Assembly (NCBI GenBank): GCA_002270565.1
Contig: NQMI01000060.1
Location: 124,001-188,000 of the forward strand
Direction: 5' to 3'
Length of the DNA: 64,000 nucleotides
Source: Stenocarpella maydis
Lineage: Eukaryota; Ascomycota; Sordariomycetes; Diaporthales; Diaporthaceae
The notes under the pieces were generated by a model. That model saw only the letters and a list, made by a program, of their open reading frames with translations, was not told the origin of the DNA and ran no database searches. Positions 1 to 13,156 of this stretch are shown piece after piece. Position 1 is the first letter of the stretch, and every line of letters begins with the position of its first letter. A program made the position numbers and the translations under genes.

Positions 1-183
1 GTTGGCACGATGCTTCTTGGTCCAGGAAGCGCGCTGAACAAGGCCGCGAATGTTGGCACAGGCCAGTGGATTCCGGCCCTCAATCTCGGCCGTATTTTTC
101 TGGCCATGCTTCAGATTGGCTTATTAATTCCGCAGCCAAGCTTTTATGCAATTAAACACGTTGGGCAGGTCCTCTGTTTGTGA
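1..183 (+). other. Open frame entering from the window edge, unrecognised
   Basis: Frame 1 is open from the first base to a TGA at 181-183, giving 60 codons with no start inside the window. The peptide begins VGTMLLGPGSALNKAANVG and has a hydrophobic stretch (LGRIFLAMLQIGLLIP). I recognise no family. It may be the 3' end of a gene to the left or a chance frame, since the minus strand is also open here. Confidence 0.15.
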
Positions 184-2087
184 CCCCCTTGGCACCTTAT
201 TATATTCCCATGGTAGCTGCTTAGACACAAACCGCCTTAGCCATAAACTTGAAACGCGTTCCAAGAATAGAGGTGAAGGTCAACCATGTTTAATTACCAA
301 GCCAACGGGTTATCTGGGCAGCTCAACCTTCCAAGGCTGCATATCGACATGCGGGAGGGGTGGAGACCTTAGATTCCTTCCCACCAGTTTAGACTTCGTG
401 GTGGTTTTGATCCTACCTAGGGCACAGGGCGGGCGCCGTTGTTTCTACGCCTCTGCAGGGATGCCAAACGTTATGTGTGGACTTCTCCACCTAAAGTCGC
501 TTTTACTAATAGATTTGGTAAGAAGTGACCCGGTGACTCCAAACCACTAATAGAAAATGTGCAACAAAATTGAGCGTTTGGGATCTCCTTCCCATGGGGG
601 TGCTCTGAGGATGGACACATGAGCCGACGCTGGCGAGTCGAGCATCGCCTCGAATAGGGTTTCGCGTGGAAGCACACACAATCGAAAGTGTCTGGGGCTA
701 GGGGGCCAGTACGTCCCCCCCCCCTGCTATGCACGGATGCAGAACATCGGCTCGATTCTGCCACTGTTTATTAACCGTCGCGCATGTGGTTGCGAAGCCA
801 TGCTCAAGCGCCTGGGCAGGGACATGGTAGTCCGCGGCGAGGAGGCGCACCGCTAGTAAATAAGTACACAAATCTAAACCTGACGCTAGCGCCCTTTCCG
901 CTGGATGTTTCAACCAAGTCCAAGATCGTGATGGTTCCGTCAGTATGGCGCCATAGTCCTCCTACCCGAGGTTATGGGCGAGGGCGGCTACGGAATAAGC
1001 CCTAAGACCGCCGGGCTATTCCCCGGGCTATTTGCTCGGCTGGAGGGACGTTTACATCGCCTCTACTGGCCCACCACAGCTCACGCGAACCATTGATGGA
1101 GATGGTAGAAGAGACGTTTGCCGACTGGTCACTCAAAGCCCGACCATGTGTTGCTGCGAGCTATCATCTCGGCTCATGAGGCGGCGGTAGCGCGAACCAC
1201 TAGCAAGCACCCTACAGTCCTGGATAGAGTCACTATCTTCTCAACAGTGCTAGGTAGTTTTCCGAAGACTACTCAGTATAATGGAAACAGCTGATACAGC
1301 TAAGCCCTAGGTCCCCTCTGCCAGTCGGCTGGTGTGGGAGGCGTCAGGATCTATTGCTTGCGCTGGCAGATGTATATAGGTGAATAGGGCAGACTTCTTC
1401 ACGATCCGGGGTAAGTAAAGAGTCTCAGAATCCGAGGGACGTAATAATGCACGGTCGATACGGCACTCACTATAAGCAGGCGGAGCTCAGAAACGAAGGC
1501 CGAAGATAAGCCAGCAAGGCTTTCCTCCAGGCCGCAGGGGTCAAAACCCTGCGCGTATGAAGCCAAGGCTACCCAGGAGCCTCCACACGCAGAGTTTATT
1601 GACGCGGAAACGACACAGTGACGTAGCAGAGGTTCCCATGGAAATTCTGCTGAGGGTTCTGTGCATCAGCTTCATGCTCGCCCGGGTCCGTGATAGGCCA
1701 GTTCGGACAGGGGAGAAGAGCCTGCCAGCCTCATGAGAATACCTACTTAAGTACTTGGGTACAGTCGACCGCGCCAAGACAGCGACAACTGCCGTCTCAC
1801 AGGGCGATCTACCCCCGTCCTGGCAATGTAGCATCGTGGTCAAAGATCCCCAGCTCGGCCGCGGAAGACGGGCACTATCATCTGTATTGTCTTGTTTCAT
1901 AGTCTAAATGGTGGCTACAGTGCAGGCCGAATCCAACTGCGAACCTGCGGGTTGGCAACCTAGTTGTCTGCCCTGGCTCTCGGTGACCCGATACAATAAA
2001 GGCATCTTGCCCTTCCCTACTAGGTCATGGTGCTGCGGCGATCTTTCCTGATCATCTCCTTCACCGCGGTCACTGTCAACGGAACGG
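184..2087. other. Intergenic, no gene seen
   Basis: About 1.9 kb with only short overlapping frames on both strands, none with a recognisable motif or splice pattern. A CTTAAGTACTT block near 1745-1755 resembles the TACCTAGGTA/CTTAAG palindrome family found in other spacers of this window. The promoter of the Zn2Cys6 gene should lie at the right end, but I see no clear TATA box. Confidence 0.5.
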
Positions 2088-4346
2088 ATGCTCAGCTACC
2101 AAGCAGTCTTCGAGGATTATCCGTGCACTGCCTCAGCCTTGGCCAGACCCTACATGTCTAACATGTCTCCTTCGGCGACAACAACAGCAACAAAAACACG
2201 AGCCGGGGACAACTCCCCAGCCCGGACAACACAACGGACAAGACCTAGACAAAAGCCTGGCGCAGCGTGCGAGGAATGTCGGCGTAGAAAACTTAGATGT
2301 GACCGGCGACAGCCCCAGTGCGGCTCATGTCAGTCGACCGGTGTGCCGTGCCATACGACAACGGTTCGGGCGGCACGCGGGCCAAAGCCGGGCTACCTCA
2401 AGGACCTTAAGGCCAGAATAGGTGAGCCCGCTGTCGTCCGAGGAGCATACTCTACGGTGCACCTTGCTGACCGAATAACGACTGCTATGCAGCCGCATTG
2501 GAGGGCACTCTCATACAACAAGCGCAGCAGTCGGCCCGGACAGCGTCACCGGAGGAAGACCCGTCATCATGTTACGACGCATACATGTTCCACGGGGCCG
2601 ACTCGCTCAAGCTTCCCCATCCGGGAGGCGAGCCCGACAGTGTTTTCCTACCAGACATGGCATCGGGAAACGCCATCTCGAACGGACTGGACCCGTCGTC
2701 ACTGGGCTTTTCATGCCTCGGTGCTACTACCATGTCCACCACGCCGCCCATGGACGCGAGCTTGATGACTCCTCCTCTCGCCGCTTTTGGCGGCATGGGC
2801 TTCGACGCAATGCTCCCGAATGGAATGCACCCGTCAGGGGAACAGGTCTCGTCACTTAACCTCAACGGCATGAGAAGGGTGTCCACAGCGTCAAGTTCCT
2901 GGAGCTCTCCCGAAGGGCCTGCAGAGTTCAGGCTCTCGCCTCTTATGCAGGCGGACTTGTGAGTGTGACCTGACATTAATGCAACCTCGACTGCTACCCA
3001 ACGCTTGACATAGATGAACAAATGCCGTTGCTAATCATTGGCAGCGACCAGATTTACTGGGATAGGACCCATGCCTTTATGCCCATCGTCCATAAACGGC
3101 GCTACATGGCATGGGCCCGCAAGCCGGACAAGAGCGAGGCCCAGAAATGTCTTCAACTCGCCATGTGGACCCTGGCAGCCTCAACATCACCCGGCCAGTA
3201 CCAGACCATGGCAAACTATCTTTACCGATATGCATCACAATTACTCTTGAATCTCGAGTCGTGGGACTCGGGAGACGAGTGGAGCCAGATGCGCCCCAAC
3301 GACATGGCACAGGTGCAGGCCCAGCTCCTGCTGGCTTTTTATGAATTTAAATCCGTCGACTTTAGGCGGGGATGGATGAGGGCCGGGCGCGCTTTTAGGC
3401 TTATACAGCTCAACTGGTTCCACGATATGCTTTCTGCGACGTCAACAATGTCTGACTGGGTCGGGGCGGAGGAGAAGAGACGGACATTTTGGGTAGCATT
3501 CTGCCTCGATCGGACCATCAGTCTGCGAAACGATGCCCCATGCACATTTAACGAGCCGGTAAGCGAATCCCGCATGCAACCATCCTCAAACGACACCCCA
3601 TCTGACATCTCAGCAAAGATCTATGTGCCGTTACCCGCGCCAGACACAGAGTTTCAAAACGAGATTCCCACCGTGACTGGCTATCTCACTGGCGACTCCA
3701 TGACAGTCGGCGCACCCGACACAGTACTGACCGACTTTATTCATTTAGCTGCCATTTGCGGCAGGGCAGTATCGCACCGGCACCAGTCAATAATAGACAA
3801 GTCGCTCGGCGTCCACAACACGGCCGGTATCTGGCAGCGACACCGTGAGATCAACGCCCAGCTCGCAGAGCACCTCAACACGGCCACTGCGAGGCAGCGG
3901 CAGTCAGCCATGTATCCCGAATCCGACGCGGTCGACCCGCTCATGGCTATAATGTGGCGGACCGTCACACTTCACCTGCATTCCACCCTGAGCTGCACGG
4001 TACCAGCCGGCAAGGATGAGTACGACTATGCGATGGTGGAGAGCATGCAGTGCGGTACCTTGGCCGCGCAGGAGGCACTCGGATACATGGAGCGATTGTC
4101 TCAGTGTAACAGCCTAAAGGTTCGAATTCTCGCCCCCCCCCCCCTCTCTTTTGTTTTCACCGCGCGTCCGAGAGCAATTAGGCTGACTTTGCAACCCCAC
4201 AGCTTCACCCTATTACTACTGTCACCCTGACGCTCTGTTCGAAGCTGATGGAGGCGTGGCCAGACCTTGCAGGGCCATTTAACAATCACCTGGCGGTGAT
4301 CATGGATGCCAATGTTAGAGTTAGCGGCGGGAATACTCCTTCATAG
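2088..4346 (+). CDS. Zn2Cys6 fungal transcription factor
   Basis: Predicted nuclear, DNA-binding regulator of about 672 residues. Exons are 2088-2421, 2493-2958, 3045-4119 and 4203-4346; the phases match at each junction. The zinc cluster has cysteines at about 61, 64, 71, 78, 81 and 88 (C-X2-C-X6-C-X6-C-X2-C-X6-C), followed by a basic linker and a short helix ending ARIAALEGTL that is completed only when the first intron is removed. A Ser/Pro/Met-rich middle follows, then a fungal-specific transcription-factor domain starting near [20 protein letters not shown] and containing [15 protein letters not shown]. The layout reminds me of the NosA/RosA type of developmental regulator, but that is a weak resemblance. 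An in-frame ATG at 2154 is an alternative start. No target cluster is evident next to it. Confidence 0.85.
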
Positions 4347-4623
4347 ACCGGTTTGATTCAGGGCCACCTGCAGAGAGAGCTGTGAGATCAATGAAACAAA
4401 TTATACAAATCATCGGTACCTCGCGTTTGTTTGATGTGACAAGCTTGGTGACATACTGAAGTATGCGTCTTACGAGGGGGCATGAATGTGACCTACAAGG
4501 GAAAAGTGTTTACACGGAAGCATAAGTCCTCCGTGGCGCGTACAACCAACCACAGCCTGCAATTCACTGGAGGGCCTATCAAAACAAGTTTCCGAATTGG
4601 GCAACTGCGCGCGTGACAAGGTA

Positions 4624-4980
4624 TTACTTGTCTAGGTAATCGGACAGGAACGAATCCAGGGCGCGCGACTCGAATCTGGCAAGATCAGACCACGGCCCGA
4701 GGGCGGTATATGCCTTGACATGCCAAGAAATGCCACGTCTCTCGAAGAAAGCACCTGCATAATCGCGCAACTGCACAGCAACACGATGGTGGCATCCGCC
4801 CCCAGCAGGTTGCCAAAGTGGGCAGAAACGCGAGAGCCTCAATGGGGGTTTGATCAACGGCTCGGCCACAGTGCGTGAGTCCCCGTTGCATCTCGCACGT
4901 GGAGGACGACACCATTGACAGGCGAACCGTATCGTGATGACACGTATTGGCTGCCAGAATAAGCTCAACCCGCGGGCCAT
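4624..4980 (-). pseudogene. Possible C-terminal coding remnant, unknown family
   Basis: The minus-strand frame ends with a stretch of protein-like composition (AGAFFERRGISWHVKAYTAL, then SDLARFESRALDSFLSDYL) before its stop codon. Upstream, protein-like sequence continues in a different frame, which would fit a frameshifted relic. No start, no splice pattern and no recognised family, so this could be chance. I list it because the last 60 codons look better than random. Confidence 0.2.
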
Positions 4981-6487
4981 CAGATGAAGCTACAAATGTA
5001 GCGGCCGGGGAGAGCAATGGGATATCGGACGAGCTTGGCGTGGGATGGGCAAGTGGCGCGGTGGGCAGCCCGCATGACGATGCCTAGGCGGCGCCATGCC
5101 TTCTTGTCAGCCCTCTAATTAGTTTGCGTTCGCAATGTGGAATGCACCCAAGAGAAATATACAGCCGGAATTCCGGGCCATCCCGCATATATGTCTTTTC
5201 TCTTATCAATTCTCTGAGGGCCTGGATGCGGCTGATTCCAGGCACTGCGATCGGCGGCTCGTGGCAGCCTTGCGCTAGGCTTGGCCAATCATTTTACACG
5301 AAATGTTTCCAAACGTCGGAGAAGCTCCTAGCCTCCCGTGACAACCTCGGAAGCCGGACGCGGGGGGCTAGGTGCCTGGGTATACTTCAGTGTTCTATCA
5401 CAGGCACAACCCATCAGCTCGGCCGAGAAATGTGTAGAAACAGGGCGCGCGAGTAGATCGGCAGGCTTCGAAACACCGTGGTGGGCCCTGAAGGAGTCGT
5501 AAGAGGAAGTTTCCCGGGGACCAGGTCCCCGACAGCCCCGAGCCAATATGGCACCAAGACATCTGCCGGGCGTTCGCCCTGAGCACCGCTCGAACCCCGG
5601 CTTCGTCCGACTACTCACCTTACCCCTTTGAGATGGAGCAATGAATCAAGCGGCGAGCGGGCGCAATCTGCAGGCGCCCCTGCACAACCCGGCTCGTCGG
5701 TACCAAGTTTGAGGACGAATCGACAGACCGCCGAGCCGCCAGACTTGCTTCCAGAACACACTGTTGTCAAGCCCCCCCACGGCCTCGCGGATTTATTGCA
5801 TATCCGCATTTCGGCACTTGGCCTTAGTTAATTTATTTTTCTTCCAAGACTCCTTACCTAGGTGGTGCGGCAGAGAGCACTGATGGCTTGGAACACAACC
5901 GCGTCACCCGCTGGGGCAGGATTGCTGGTGTCGAGGCAGCGGTGCCCATGATCGAACCAGTGGCGCCGCTTGTTGCGCGTAGATGCCTGCCGGCCGGAAC
6001 TATCCTCTGCTGTGCTACTATAGGTAGCTTTCGGCTCTGGCATTACGGCCACGTATTCGGCCCAACGTGGCTGCGGCGGTGGGCAAGTCGCCTCCTCTAC
6101 ACTCCGTGGTCAAACCTTGGAAGTCGCAAACAAGACGGGCCCGAGCTGTTCAACACAAAGGCTAAACGGGCATCACAGCCCACTTCCTGTATCTTCCAAT
6201 TATGGAAACCTGTCACTTCCGCGGCAGGATATGAGACATCGATGATTCCTTCGTTGCTGATGTTGGGGGACGGACGAGGGTGAAGGTAGAGTTTGGATTG
6301 AGTCGTTCTTAAGCTTGGCCCGTATGCCCTTTGAGGCTCCCACAAATTAGGTCATGGTAGAAGGGGGTCCGAGAATTCGGTGCTCTTCGCGCCTCAGAGC
6401 TTGCGTCGGTACTGTGTTTCACTATTCGAAAGCGCAATCAGGATGCTCTGCAGTCGACCGATCACTACTTATGCTCGGAGTGGAGGG

Positions 6488-6505
6488 TGCATACCTAGGT
6501 ATGCA
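6488..6505. repeat. Perfect 18-bp palindrome of the CCTAGG family
   Basis: TGCATACCTAGGTATGCA reads the same on both strands. It is the longest perfect copy of a motif that recurs in most spacers of the window (see findings). Confidence 0.85.
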
Positions 6506-6984
6506 GAAGCACATGTTGCGAAGCCGAGACTGGCTGCATCTTTACGCTGCTTCTAAGACTCTCAGCCTGCAATTGCTCCAAAATCAGTTGATAGATTGTT
6601 CGCACTATTAGTATACCATTGTATGTCCTGTAAATTTAATGGAACACGCTTAGCATAAGCTGTCAGAACGTCACGCCAGTTTCTCATGCCCTTGAATAAA
6701 ATTAACGATGGAATATATAATACGAGTAAATAAACACCCAAGGCTGCCATCTGCATGTAGAAGGGATCACTGATTGGAGAATATTGCGGATGGCTTGGGT
6801 ACAGAACACAGTATTTATTCAAAATTCGATGGGTGTAACTATCGCAAATTATCAAGCGGTCGTAATGCGTTAACTTCGTGGGACTAAATACATGAGTTCA
6901 GAGAGATTCGTAATCGCATCACTGTTTAGAACCAAAGGAAACTCGCATGTCCACTGCAGTCTTAGCCGTGGGCCAATATCTTCA

Positions 6985-9900
6985 TCACTGTTGATCCCTT
7001 AAAAGAAATCTGGGCCCATTGCCGACCTGGCCGTATGGAGCTCGCCCTACCCTCCTGCCTGATGTGCCTTGGGTAGCTGCCGCCAGAGACTGCGAACTTC
7101 TTCCAACAGTCGGCATCACCATACTGGTCCCGACGCCGGATAGTTCATGTTCGGAAGAGTCTTGGCTTTGGCCTGGAATGCCAGTGCAGGAATCCTGCTC
7201 AGGTGGGACGCCACCCGGGGACATGCAGAAAGTGCAAGCCCCATCTTGGTCGCCGTGCTTCCCGGTACCCAAGCATTGGGAGGGGTGAACCGCCATGTCC
7301 TGCTCCTGTGTGTACGGAGTGTCCGGTGTCTCCTGTGTTTGGTCGTCTGGGTCGTGGCTTCTGGAGGACGGCCGGCTCGAATGATGCGTGCTCCCTCCGG
7401 CTGCCGAGTGCAGATGGCCGTCTTCTTGAAATATGGGCCCAAGTGGAAGGGTTGTTGTGACCACTGATGGTGGGGTCACATATTGTGCCGGGACATTTTG
7501 AGACGAAGACAGCATCGGTACAGGATTTTGGAAGCCGTGAGACACTTGGTGACTGGTATAGGGCTCACCAGTGAAGTACGAGGAGCCCGAATGAGCAAAG
7601 ATTGGAGAATGATTCATCGAAATGAGATCGCCAAACCCATTCCCCCACTGGTCCGATGTATCAAGTCGAGTTGGGTCGTAGAATGCCATTGGGCCATGCT
7701 GATGAGCTTCAGGTGCATGTTGGTATACGGAGAGCTCATTGTTGACCATAGCCAAGAAGCCCTGGTCTCGCTCGAGCCTTGCCTCCGAAGCCTCGTGAGC
7801 CTTCTCCGTGCGGCAGTGCCTTAGGACCTCAGGAATGTACCGAAAACCAAGCGTCATAGTCGCCGTTGGGTTATTTCCAATCTCGTTGCGGATAAATTCA
7901 CGAACTGTTTCCTTGTTGTAAGAGTGATTCTGTACTTCGTCAAGCTCAACGGGCAGTTCGTGTTCTGTGTAAAGTCAGCTAGGGAGAACACTAGAGAACC
8001 ACGCGACTGTCTACGGACCAGAACTTGGAATGCATTCTGGCGGATCATTCGGAAACAGAAGTTTCCACAGAGAGTGCCAATCGCGCACATTCTCGGCACT
8101 TGTTCTTACTTTGAGCTTTTGCTCAACTTCGTCCGTTATCCCCTCCTCAGGATCCTCGGGATCTTCGTCTCCAGGAGACTCGAGAAGTTGGCAAAAGTCG
8201 CGCTGAGTTAGATGGTGCTTCAGAGCCGCTTTATCTCGGAATCGCTTCTTGCAGCGGACACAAGAACTTGAACTTTTCTCGTTCTTGTGATTGGTTTTGA
8301 TGTGCCGTCTTCCAGTTGTAAGTCATCTTGAGACCATGGGTGTCCATGTTTAATAACTTACTTGAGCAATGCAAAATCCATGAAAGGTTTCAGGGCGCAA
8401 TGTTCGTGATCACGGACATTGAAGCGGATGGGATTCCGTTTCCTGAACGGACAGCTGAGATTGGTAGCCGTCGCAGCTGTCTTCTGCTTCTTGGACTTCT
8501 GATGGTTATGGGTCTGGTTTCCATCCAGGCCACCATCGAAGCGGTCTTCATTGCCACTCCTGTTGTTTGGAGATTTCCCGGGTTGATCGTCACGGCTTCT
8601 TTTGTTTGTGTCATAGCTGCCACCGCTGGGAGGCTGGCCTCGGTAGTGCGTGCTTGATTCCCCTGTATCATCTGGGGTCTCGTTATCCCGCAACGGAAGG
8701 TTCCGTATCGGGAGACACAAGTCTCGGCTTTCGCTGGGTGACCTCGGATGATTCATAATACTCTCTAGAAGGTTGTGGACGTAGAGCTTCACAGGGATGC
8801 CTTGATCTTCAACATTTCCGACACAGGAGGACTCTAGGATGAGGTTGGTGATGCCTTCTACCAACCCCTCATATATGGAATCCTCGTCTTCGTCGATTGC
8901 CTGGGTATATTCATCATCCGGGGGCCCGGCGTTGTCGTCATGCCGTGACCGCGATGAACTACTGAACCGTATGTTAACGTCTGCCGGAAGAGGGACTGAG
9001 TTCTGCCAACATACCGACTTCTTTCGGCACGTGGACTGTTCGGAGGCTTTGGGCTCGAAGCATGATGTTCCTGGACCTCTGTCTCTTCTATTTTAGTACC
9101 TCTCTTGTCGGTACTCTCGGGTGCTGCAACAGCCCCCTTAGTGACGACGGTGGAGGCGCAAGAGAAGCCACACGACATAGAACTGCCAGTCCTATGTGGT
9201 CCGTCTCGAACAGATTCGTGATACTGTGGCACTGGATTCTTTGCTCTTTCAGCTGCTTTGCGTCCCTGGTCAATTGAGATGCTTCGGGTCGGCTTCTGTC
9301 GGCGCTGTGCGATAGATTTGGTCCATGGATTGTTGGCTCGGAACTCATCACCGCGACCCCCCCTCCTAAGGAAGTCAAGACACCTGCTTGCCCCCGAATT
9401 GACCATACCCTGTGGAAGTGGTTCATCCATGCCTGTTAATTCTGGCGCAGTATGGCATCGTGCTTCTTCGAAATCGAAGGAGTGATTCCAGTCAAGCATG
9501 GTCGGGCTACTTGACTTCTCGATTGGAAACGTAAAATACCGTGACGGCGGTACTTGGTTGCTTAGAACCGGAGCTTCCTCAATCCGCTTGTCTAGCCAGT
9601 ATCTGTTGATGTTACAGGAAGTGGATTGCCCAATTGAAACAGGAGCACTTCGCGGGATTGAAGGTACGAAATGTTGCTCGTCAAACAGTGCTTGGCTGAG
9701 CTCCAATAATCGAATATTCTTTCCGTTGGGAAGTGACCATGGATCGGCAGGAAAGGGCCCGGTGGCTGGGAACGTCAATGACCTGGATACAGAGACCTTA
9801 TCATCGGATGATGGTGTGGTCTGGCTATAAAACGTGTTTTCGGATCCTTGAGACTGTCTGGTACTGAATGACTCGATTGTGCTGGATCGTGAAAAACAGC

Positions 9901-10087
9901 CAGATGATGCAGGCGTAGAGGGCCGAGAGCCCAGTGAGGAGTCCATACCCTTTTGAAGGTATTCAAGAGGCTGAAGCGAGTCCTGGGTCTGAGCCTGGGC
10001 GCTGCGTGTATTATTGCTGGAAGCTGACGCGGACTCGTTTCTCTTCAAATCCTGCGGGAAAGGCAGTCTTGAGGCCTCATCGTCCAT
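6985..10087 (-). CDS. C2H2-like zinc-finger protein, uncharacterised fungal family
   Basis: About 980 residues, probably nuclear. Exons on the minus strand are 10087-9015, 8961-8362, 8308-8019 and 7964-6985. Each of the three introns is 53-54 nt and joins in phase. The first 400 residues are Ser/Pro/Thr-rich and low in complexity. In the middle, Cys and His residues appear in the order CPFRKRNPIRF...HEHC...HIKTNH, then CVRCKKRFRDKAALKHH. Next is a conserved-looking block with DWHSLWKLLFPND and TVREFIRNEIGNN, typical of a widespread uncharacterised Pezizomycotina family. The C-terminus is again disordered. An in-frame ATG lies 20 codons upstream (10147), but the gap is crossed by an intergenic-type palindrome (10086-10097), so I chose 10087. 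Function unknown. Confidence 0.7.
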
Positions 10088-10097
10088 ACCTAGGTAT
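10086..10097. repeat. ATACCTAGGTAT palindrome at the presumed start codon
   Basis: Perfect 12-bp copy of the recurrent spacer palindrome, touching the chosen start of the C2H2-like gene. Its position argues that the longer N-terminus is 5' untranslated. Confidence 0.7.
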
Positions 10098-11187
10098 TTC
10101 AGTCCGGTGGCCAGACAGCAGACCGGCAGATGAGTTGCGAGGCTCAAGCGACCAAGTGTAAGTACTTAGGAATCGCCCGGGTAAACCACGATGGAAACGA
10201 ATATCAGGTATGTGCGTTGTAACCGGAATGAAAATCGTAGACGCTGAGAAGGGCCGAGAATGAAGACCACGAAATCTACCTACTTGATGTGGCCCTGCTC
10301 AGCTGGACACCCACATGCCCTGCAGAGCCTCGTTCCTGCTGAAAAATGACCCACTGATGCATGACCGAATCGTGCGCTGTTCAGGACCCAGATTTGGGGG
10401 CGGAGGGCCCTTTTTACACTTGCTGAGCTGCTGCAGTGGGCTTGCATTAGCCCTACAACCTTCGGTCAGCCTTAGGCTGAATTCGTATTGCTGCACCGTA
10501 ACACTTACATTGCACCACATCTAGGCACACAGCCAGGTTGCCTTGGCTGACGGCCAGGTACCACGCGTGGCGTTTTCAGACAGACCTGAATGAATTCAGC
10601 GGTGAATCAGCCCTGATTTGCATGGTGGCCTTCCCAGCCTGGTCAGCCATGATTACGAGCATTTTGGGGGCTCTTGGACCCGTTGGAGACTCCGAAGGAT
10701 AGGCAAGATATAAGAGAGGCCGTCATCTACTCATGGGTCCCGGAGAATCGACAGTCTTCTCTTACGGGTAGGGATGGAAATACCCACATACCTAGGTCGT
10801 CACACTAGATCGTGGGCTTCCTATGTTAATCTTGCCAGAAGTAATGCGCAAGGCCCACGAGCTCAAGCCAACTACTACAAAGGTATGGTATCTACAGCTG
10901 CACGCCAGTGAATGCCTCCTTCCGGCGTTCTTCCCCACTTTTGAGAGAGCATGAGAAATCCTCTCCAATCAGAGGTTTGGTACATTGAGACCGCTAGAAC
11001 TGGTTTAATTACCTGTACAGGATGCACACCTACATCTTTAGCCCCTTCCTATTGGACAATCATCTGAATCAGAGCTGTTTGAATTCAGGACGTCCTTGAG
11101 GCAGGGCAATATAGTATCAAATCAAGCATTCCCATAGTCTTCCACGACGTTAAACATGGCGATGGCCTCAGAATGTCACAGCTGCCA
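10098..11187. other. Divergent intergenic region
   Basis: About 1.1 kb between the start of the C2H2-like gene and the TATA box of the small 86-residue gene, so it probably holds both promoters. A TACCTAGGT copy is at 10789-10797. No further gene is seen. Confidence 0.45.
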
Positions 11188-11195
11188 TATAAATA
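11188..11195 (+). promoter_or_regulatory. TATA box of the small gene
   Basis: TATAAATA lies 166 bp upstream of the ATG at 11361, a reasonable distance for a fungal promoter with a leader of roughly 100-130 nt. Confidence 0.5.
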
Positions 11196-11360
11196 GGGCC
11201 TCAATCATGCCACTTGCAAAGTTCCACTTAGCAGCAACATCCCATTCTTACCTCATCCCGCAAAGTCACTTGCAAGCAGAAACCAGCAATAATCGGCAGA
11301 GGCTGGACACGTACAAACAACCATCATCAATTATAGAGCCTACCTAGACCGGCTTCTATA

Positions 11361-11669
11361 ATGGGTCACCAATCAAAACACAACGGATCGAACAACTCCT
11401 ACAACTCTTCTTCACACAAGTATGGTTGACGCACCTAAAGTCATGGCAGGAAACTGACACTTTGCAGGAAATCACAAGGAGGCGGCATGCTTGGTCCGTT
11501 CCTTTATGACACAAGCTCTGTCTCGGAAATGCATTACCAGGGTCCTCCCAAGACGACTGATCATCGACTCCAGGAGATGAGTCGTCATCTCGAGCGCTTC
11601 GACCAACAATTCGGAGTACAGGGTGCTCGACCTGGGTATCAACAGCCGTATTCTGGTGCTGGCCGATGA
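11361..11669 (+). CDS. Small hypothetical protein, 86 residues
   Basis: Two exons, 11361-11419 and 11468-11669, with a 48-nt intron (GTATGG...TTGCAG) that joins in phase and yields MGHQSKHNGSNNSYNSSSH followed by KKSQGGGMLGPFLYDTSS. The protein is hydrophilic, rich in Ser, Asn, Gly and Gln, and has no signal peptide or membrane segment. A short charged helix (RLQEMSRHLERFDQQFG) sits near the C-terminus. I recognise no family. A TATA box upstream, a clean start and a well-formed intron support a real gene. It stands alone between long spacers. Confidence 0.55.
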
Positions 11670-13156
11670 TATTGTGAAGCTGGTTTTGATTGAGTTTTCA
11701 TTTATGCATTCGTCAGGGAATGAGGACAAAAGTTGGTTGTCTTCGGATTGCTGAAATGGTTGCTGAGCGACCTGCCGCAACATTTTTATTGGGCTTTCAG
11801 TTTCATCAATTCGGCAGTAGGGGTTATTGGCGCGGATTTTGAAATGGAATTAGATATCCTAAACAATGAATACACATTTACACGAGACCTCCAGTAAGTC
11901 CTGGTGAGAATGTGACCCAAGATGGCTCTTAGGACAAAAAAAAAAGGATCTCATGCTACGTATATGATAACAGTGGCCGGCGGTAAGGCTATAGAATGAC
12001 CAGAAGCCTCAAAATAGGCTAGAAATACGCTATATGTCGTACCTCCAGGAAAATGTTTAGAAGATATTGCAATATCATACGAAGCATGAATATGGCGAAT
12101 AACTATAGAGTTAACATGGTAGCGTATTCGTTATTTCAATGCTCACATACGATATCTTGATGAGAGTTACTCAAATTCTGTTTCGTCATTGCCTTTGTAG
12201 TTACAGTGAACCATAGAGTTGAAAGATGCCTAGGTGGGGGAGACGAGGCGTGTCTCTAGTTCCTTCTTAAGCGTCAGGGCATGGACCGCGCTCAAGAATG
12301 CTGGGGTTTCGCACCCCTTGAGTATAATCCACGATCAAAGGGTATGGGCACCTATCTGCCTATTCCCTTTACTAGTAAAGTGCGTACCCATTCTTTCGAA
12401 TGTTGAGTCCCGATGCAATCTCCTTCATGAGGCTCCCAGCTAGTTAGGTCAGAAGGGCTACATATCTAACTTGAGTGAGGGGAGTGCTGTCGCAGTGTTC
12501 GCGGTTGCGCCAAATCCGTTTTCTATTCAGCTGCACTGCGAACGGCTTCGAAAACTGGTCTTAATTTCTCAGGTGTCATCGCGGCCAATGATGGTCTATT
12601 GTTCTGCTGTGAACTGTGTAAGCTACTGCCTGAGTTCGAGGTGCTCAGGTAGCCATGGCCCATTATCCAACCCATGAAATCAGCACTCATACTAAATCTT
12701 AATACCTAGTTACCCTGTGACAACAACAATTCGATACCTCCATGCCAGAGCATTCTAAGTTTTGCAATTTTTAATACAGGTTGACGGAGTCGCATCTTTA
12801 CTGTTAACGCTCTTGGTCTAAATCGTAATCAAGCCCCCAGGCTTGCCAGTCGGAATTGCTTCGGGGTCTCAGATGATGCTTACTTACCAGACGTACTTAC
12901 TTAGTTGACATTTAGTAGATGATAACTGCCTTTCCAGAGTCATGAGGAGCAAGCGAATAGAAAAGTCCCATATAATGAGGCCAAAATATGATGGTGTAGA
13001 GAACCATGGCACAATATACATGAGGTTTGGAAACAATATTTCCATTCACAACCCGCAATGAGAGTCGCCAGGACGATGAAATTAATTAAAATATGATTAA
13101 AACTGACAATAAATAAAGAATTAAATAAAGCTAATTAGATAAAGAATATTTATAAG
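11670..13156. other. Spacer ending in AT-rich sequence
   Basis: About 1.5 kb with no supportable gene. The end (about 13075-13156) is strongly A+T-rich, made mostly of TTAA, ATAA and AATA words, and borders the truncated 5' end of the GMC relic. This composition would suit RIP-damaged DNA or a decayed insertion, but I cannot compute an index by eye. Confidence 0.45.

Larger units (their letters stand above)
4347..6984. other. Long intergenic region
   Basis: About 2.6 kb between the 3' ends of the Zn2Cys6 gene and the C2H2-like gene, which converge on it. It holds one possible coding remnant on the minus strand (4624-4980, listed separately), a TACCTAGGT copy at 5855-5863 and a perfect 18-bp palindrome at 6488-6505. 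Nothing else is supportable. Confidence 0.5.
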
